Assembly (NCBI GenBank): GCA_964636865.1
Contig: CAZWVJ010000003.1
Coordinates: 1-64,000 of the forward strand
DNA length: 64,000 bases
Reading direction: 5' to 3'
DNA from: B1SED10-75 sp964636865
GTDB lineage: Bacteria > Bacillota > Dethiobacteria > DTU022 > PWGO01
Shown: positions 61,633-64,000 of the stretch, piece after piece
Position numbering within the stretch: the first letter of the stretch is position 1
Layout of the letters: each line of letters starts with the position of its first letter
The notes under the pieces: generated by a model
Database searches by the model: none
What the model was told of the DNA's origin: nothing
What the model saw: the letters and a program-made list of their open reading frames with translations, nothing else
Program-made: the position numbers and the translations under genes

Positions 61633-62091
61633 TATATTTCCTCCTCAGGTAAATTTTGATTTTTCTAATTATGATAATCTTTCTTTCCGAGACATTTTCG
61701 TATAATTTCTTATCTAAAAATATAACTTAAATAAGTATTATGCGCAACCACTACTAATTCTCATTTTCGATGTAACTATTCTTGTATATACTGCTGTGCA
61801 ATAGGGGTTGATTTGGAGTAACCCCATGGCACAACTTGCCTTAGCCAGGTCTTATCCTGCTCTGTGCAGTTACTTTTATATATGCTTCCTTTTTTGAGGG
61901 GATTTTCCTGTGCCTACAAATTCCCGGAGGGAAATCCGGAGGAGAATTTTTTGGGGTCATGACCCTTTCGCTCCGGGTGATCCGGGGTGGGTGGTTCAAA
62001 ATTTCGGCACGGGAGGTGACAAAACCGGGTGATTCTTATATTATTGAGGTGTATAATCGGATCAACGACACGGAAACAAGGAGGCCTCGTG
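61633..62091. other. 459-base divergent intergenic region
   Basis: Lies between the leftward DUF362 gene and a small rightward gene. It contains a perfect 12-base palindrome GGGTCATGACCC (61954-61965) and several CCGGAG/CTCCGG-type short inverted repeats, possible operator or attenuator sequence. No supported gene; longer open frames here lack ribosome-binding sites. Confidence 0.4.
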
Positions 62092-62328
62092 ATGAGAAAA
62101 AGGGGCGGGGGATCCGCCATTATATCTTTGGTATTGGGCATTATAGGCCTGGCGGCCTGGTTTGTTCCTCCCATTGGGTTGCCGATTACATTATTGGGCA
62201 TGCTCCTGGGAGTGCAGGGGCTAAAATCGCACCGAAGGAGAGTCGCCCTGGCCGGAACCATTTTGGCAGGCATCGGTTTGCTGGCTTCGGCAGTAAATGC
62301 CATTATGGGAGCCTTTTTGATGATTTAA
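62092..62328 (+). CDS. Small two-segment membrane protein
   Basis: A 78-residue protein with two hydrophobic segments (AIISLVLGIIGLAAWFVPPI, and a second near LAGIGLLASAVNAIMGAFLM) separated by a basic GLKSHRRRVALAG turn. It resembles the DUF4190-type small membrane proteins. ATG 62092 follows AAGGAGG at 62078-62084 with seven bases spacing; an in-frame GTG lies directly before it. A longer overlapping frame exists but has no ribosome-binding site. Function unknown. Confidence 0.65.
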   Translation: MRKRGGGSAIISLVLGIIGLAAWFVPPIGLPITLLGMLLGVQGLKSHRRRVALAGTILAGIGLLASAVNAIMGAFLMI

Positions 62329-62335
62329 GCAATTA

Positions 62336-63658
62336 CTACCGTGCCGGATTGCACCCGGAAGGCGGGTTTTCTGGGTCACACCCCGGAGGCGGACTTACCG
62401 GATTGCAACGTGCGGGTTTATCTTCTGCCCCGGGAAGGCGGGCAATGTAACCCCAATCACTGGGTTCGGGAAAGTCGGTGCTGATGAAGTGGGCGCCGCT
62501 TTGAAAGGCCGCATTCCTTCTCTCGGCACCAATTTCGCGTTCCCTTCTTTCTTCGCCGCCATCTGCTCGAGTTCGTATCAGGTACCCTTTTTCCACGTAT
62601 TCCCGGATTTTTTCTTTATTATTATCCCGGGGATCATTAAGTTTAATGAACCCTGCAGACGGTTTGTCGGGTTTAGAACTGGTAAATAATATCCTTCCTT
62701 CCAGGGTGGGGTTATCTTCCAGGTAAAGATCTCTTATTCTGCATTCATTATCCAGCAAAAACATTACTTTGCCCCGGGCTTCTTCGATTGTGGGCCATCC
62801 CTTCTCCTGTAAGGCTTTGTTCAGTGTTTCATATTCACCGCGTACATCGTCCGGGATGATTATTTGATCTTCATGGAAAACCGAGAGGATTTCCTCATCA
62901 AGATCATCCATGTCCCGGGGTTCGGTAGGAGGAGGCAGGTTAACCGGAACTCCCACCAGGTCTGCCACAAACCTGCCTGCATTTATTATGAATTGCAGCG
63001 GCAGGGGAAGTTCTTCTAATTCATCGGATAAGTCTCCTTTTAATTCTACCAGCACGAATATGGGAAGGTGGCCGGGGTTGTCTTGAGACCAGTCCTTAAT
63101 AGCTTCCAGGCCTTCTATAAATGTGAGGTAGTGCGTCCGATAATCTATATGGGGGATATGCATTAACTTGTAGCCCGGCTCTTCTAATTCCGGGATACCG
63201 GTGTAGGGATTACGAGTAAGCAGTAGTTTGCCTGCTCGGTGAGCATATCTTCCGCCTTCACGGTCTACAAAAATGTCCAGTTCCACCTGCCTTATTTGCT
63301 GGTCGTCGAATTGAACGTCCAGAGGTTCGTGAGTGTACTCAAATTCCCTGGCTATGGCGGGGCTGATAAGCCTAAGTCGGTTTAGCAGGGCGTTTTCGGG
63401 CTGGATGTAATAGCTGTTATGGGTGCCCAGGTACTGCAGTTGGTTAATTCTGGTTTTCCCATCAACGTCATCTACATCAAGGTTCAGGTAATCCAGGTTG
63501 TCCGTGTGGGGGTTAAGATTTTCCACACTGCATGGATTTGCAAATGCTTCTTCATCATTGTCTATTTGGGAAACATTGCCGGTGACTGCTGGTAACGACA
63601 TAATCGTGAAAAATGCCAGCAGGCAAATTATTCTTACTAAATTTTTCTTTAAAGGCAT
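62336..63658 (-). CDS. Secreted Ca2+-dependent PI-PLC-like protein
   Basis: A 440-residue exported protein with an N-terminal signal peptide (RIICLLAFFTIMSLPAV) and a phosphodiesterase barrel of the Ca2+-dependent phosphoinositide-phospholipase C type. Likely catalytic or metal residues are His80 in LGTHNSY, Glu126 and Asp128 in QVELDIFVD, and His167/His170 in MHIPHIDYR. The extreme C terminus has a short cysteine-proline repeat (CNPVSPPPGCDP). ATG 63658 follows GGAGGAGGAAAG read leftward. Bacterial members act on phospholipids outside the cell; the substrate here is unknown. Confidence 0.83.
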   Translation of the reverse strand: MPLKKNLVRIICLLAFFTIMSLPAVTGNVSQIDNDEEAFANPCSVENLNPHTDNLDYLNLDVDDVDGKTRINQLQYLGTHNSYYIQPENALLNRLRLISPAIAREFEYTHEPLDVQFDDQQIRQVELDIFVDREGGRYAHRAGKLLLTRNPYTGIPELEEPGYKLMHIPHIDYRTHYLTFIEGLEAIKDWSQDNPGHLPIFVLVELKGDLSDELEELPLPLQFIINAGRFVADLVGVPVNLPPPTEPRDMDDLDEEILSVFHEDQIIIPDDVRGEYETLNKALQEKGWPTIEEARGKVMFLLDNECRIRDLYLEDNPTLEGRILFTSSKPDKPSAGFIKLNDPRDNNKEKIREYVEKGYLIRTRADGGEERREREIGAERRNAAFQSGAHFISTDFPEPSDWGYIARLPGAEDKPARCNPVSPPPGCDPENPPSGCNPAR

Positions 63659-63980
63659 GGCTTCTTTCCTCCTCCATGTAATGAAGTAACTTACTTAAGC
63701 AGAATAGGCAGGTTTTTATGGATGGATTTTTTTCAGGCTGCTATTATTATTTTACACCACTGTTTTATAATTTAAAAGGGAGAAAGGTTAAATCCCGGTC
63801 CTCTAAATTGAAGGAAGCAGTTTCTTTTGAGCAAAGAGGAGATTAGGATATTGTTCGATTTGAATAATTGAATTATATGCGTGCGTAATATTTAGGAGGT
63901 TATCCGGCAAAAGCCCGGTTTTATGAATAATGTTCCGGGGGTTATGCAAATACTTATTTAGCGGGAGGAAAGAGTTTGCT
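63659..63980. other. Right-edge intergenic region
   Basis: About 320 bases without a supported gene. It contains a short CCGGC-AAAA-GCCCGG hairpin followed by T residues near 63903-63922, which may be a weak terminator or attenuator, and a GGGAGGAAAG site just before the possible gene start at 63981. Confidence 0.35.
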
Positions 63981-64000
63981 TTGGAATTGTTTAGAAAGTT
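63981..64000 (+). CDS. Possible start of a new gene (cut by window edge)
   Basis: TTG 63981 lies eight bases after GGGAGGAAAG (63963-63972) and would begin M-E-L-F-R-K. Only six codons are visible, so the gene is a guess from the ribosome-binding site alone. Confidence 0.3.

Noticed and set aside
61959..62450. 163-codon open frame overlapping the small membrane-protein gene and the PI-PLC gene end
   Set aside because: It has no ribosome-binding site and an unlikely composition; the overlapping 78-residue frame has AAGGAGG and two clear membrane segments.
1..64000. tRNA or rRNA genes
   Set aside because: No cloverleaf, CCA-end cluster or rRNA-like segment was seen on either strand by eye; a covariance search could still find a missed tRNA.

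Overview
The window comes from a moderately AT-rich, Gram-positive, very probably anaerobic member of the Clostridia (Bacillota). The evidence is the ribosomal superoperon order with a KOW-domain gene between map and infA, the ecfA1-ecfA2-ecfT-truA-rplM-rpsI tail, zinc-type S14, AddAB-like recombination genes, a CdaA diadenylate cyclase, an AmmeMemoRadiSam locus and several CWB2-type cell-wall proteins. The exported proteins are extremely rich in Asp and Glu. This fits a saline or alkaline habitat but does not prove it. The species cannot be named from the sequence.

Region 1 (1-19,283) is the S10-spc-alpha ribosomal superoperon. It runs from the last codons of tuf through rpsJ to rplQ, and continues into the ECF-transporter module, truA and rplM-rpsI. 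Two genes usually found here are absent: rpmD (L30) between rpsE and rplO, and adk between secY and map. rpmJ (37 codons) is present. A clear terminator closes the region.

Region 2 (19,398-33,009) holds housekeeping and accessory genes. These are an addB/addA pair, a group II-like GGGP synthase (archaeal-type ether-lipid enzyme), a REP-like palindromic element, a two-gene chromate-transporter-type pair, a MEMO1-AMMECR1 fusion with its radical SAM partner, and cdaA followed by an unusually short cdaR-like gene.

Region 3 (33,130-49,515) is a cell-surface glycan locus. A promoter precedes dTDP-L-rhamnose genes (rfbB, rfbA, rfbC-like, rfbD). A giant multidomain glycosyltransferase and a TPR-like protein follow. 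Then come four tightly packed genes: a ribulose-phosphate-epimerase-like barrel fused to KdsD-like CBS domains, a DAHP-synthase-like enzyme, a CMP-sugar synthetase fused to a KdsC-like phosphatase, and an RraA-like protein. A second giant glycosyltransferase ends the block. The four-gene cassette is the best candidate for an undescribed pathway: making a CMP-activated 3-deoxy-ulosonic acid by a route that matches neither textbook Kdo nor textbook sialic-acid synthesis.

Region 4 (49,516-59,385) encodes three exported CWB2 proteins: a large Ig-repeat surface protein, a PDZ/S41 protease with its own CWB2 anchor, and a second repeat-rich surface protein. They are the likely acceptors or partners of the glycan made next door. 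Two 100-N assembly gaps lie inside the repeat-rich genes, so repeat numbers are unknown.

Region 5 (59,534-64,000) has a pyrimidine-dimer-glycosylase-like domain fused to a DUF1722-like domain, a DUF362 protein, a small membrane protein, and a secreted Ca2+-dependent PI-PLC-like protein. A possible gene start lies at the right edge.
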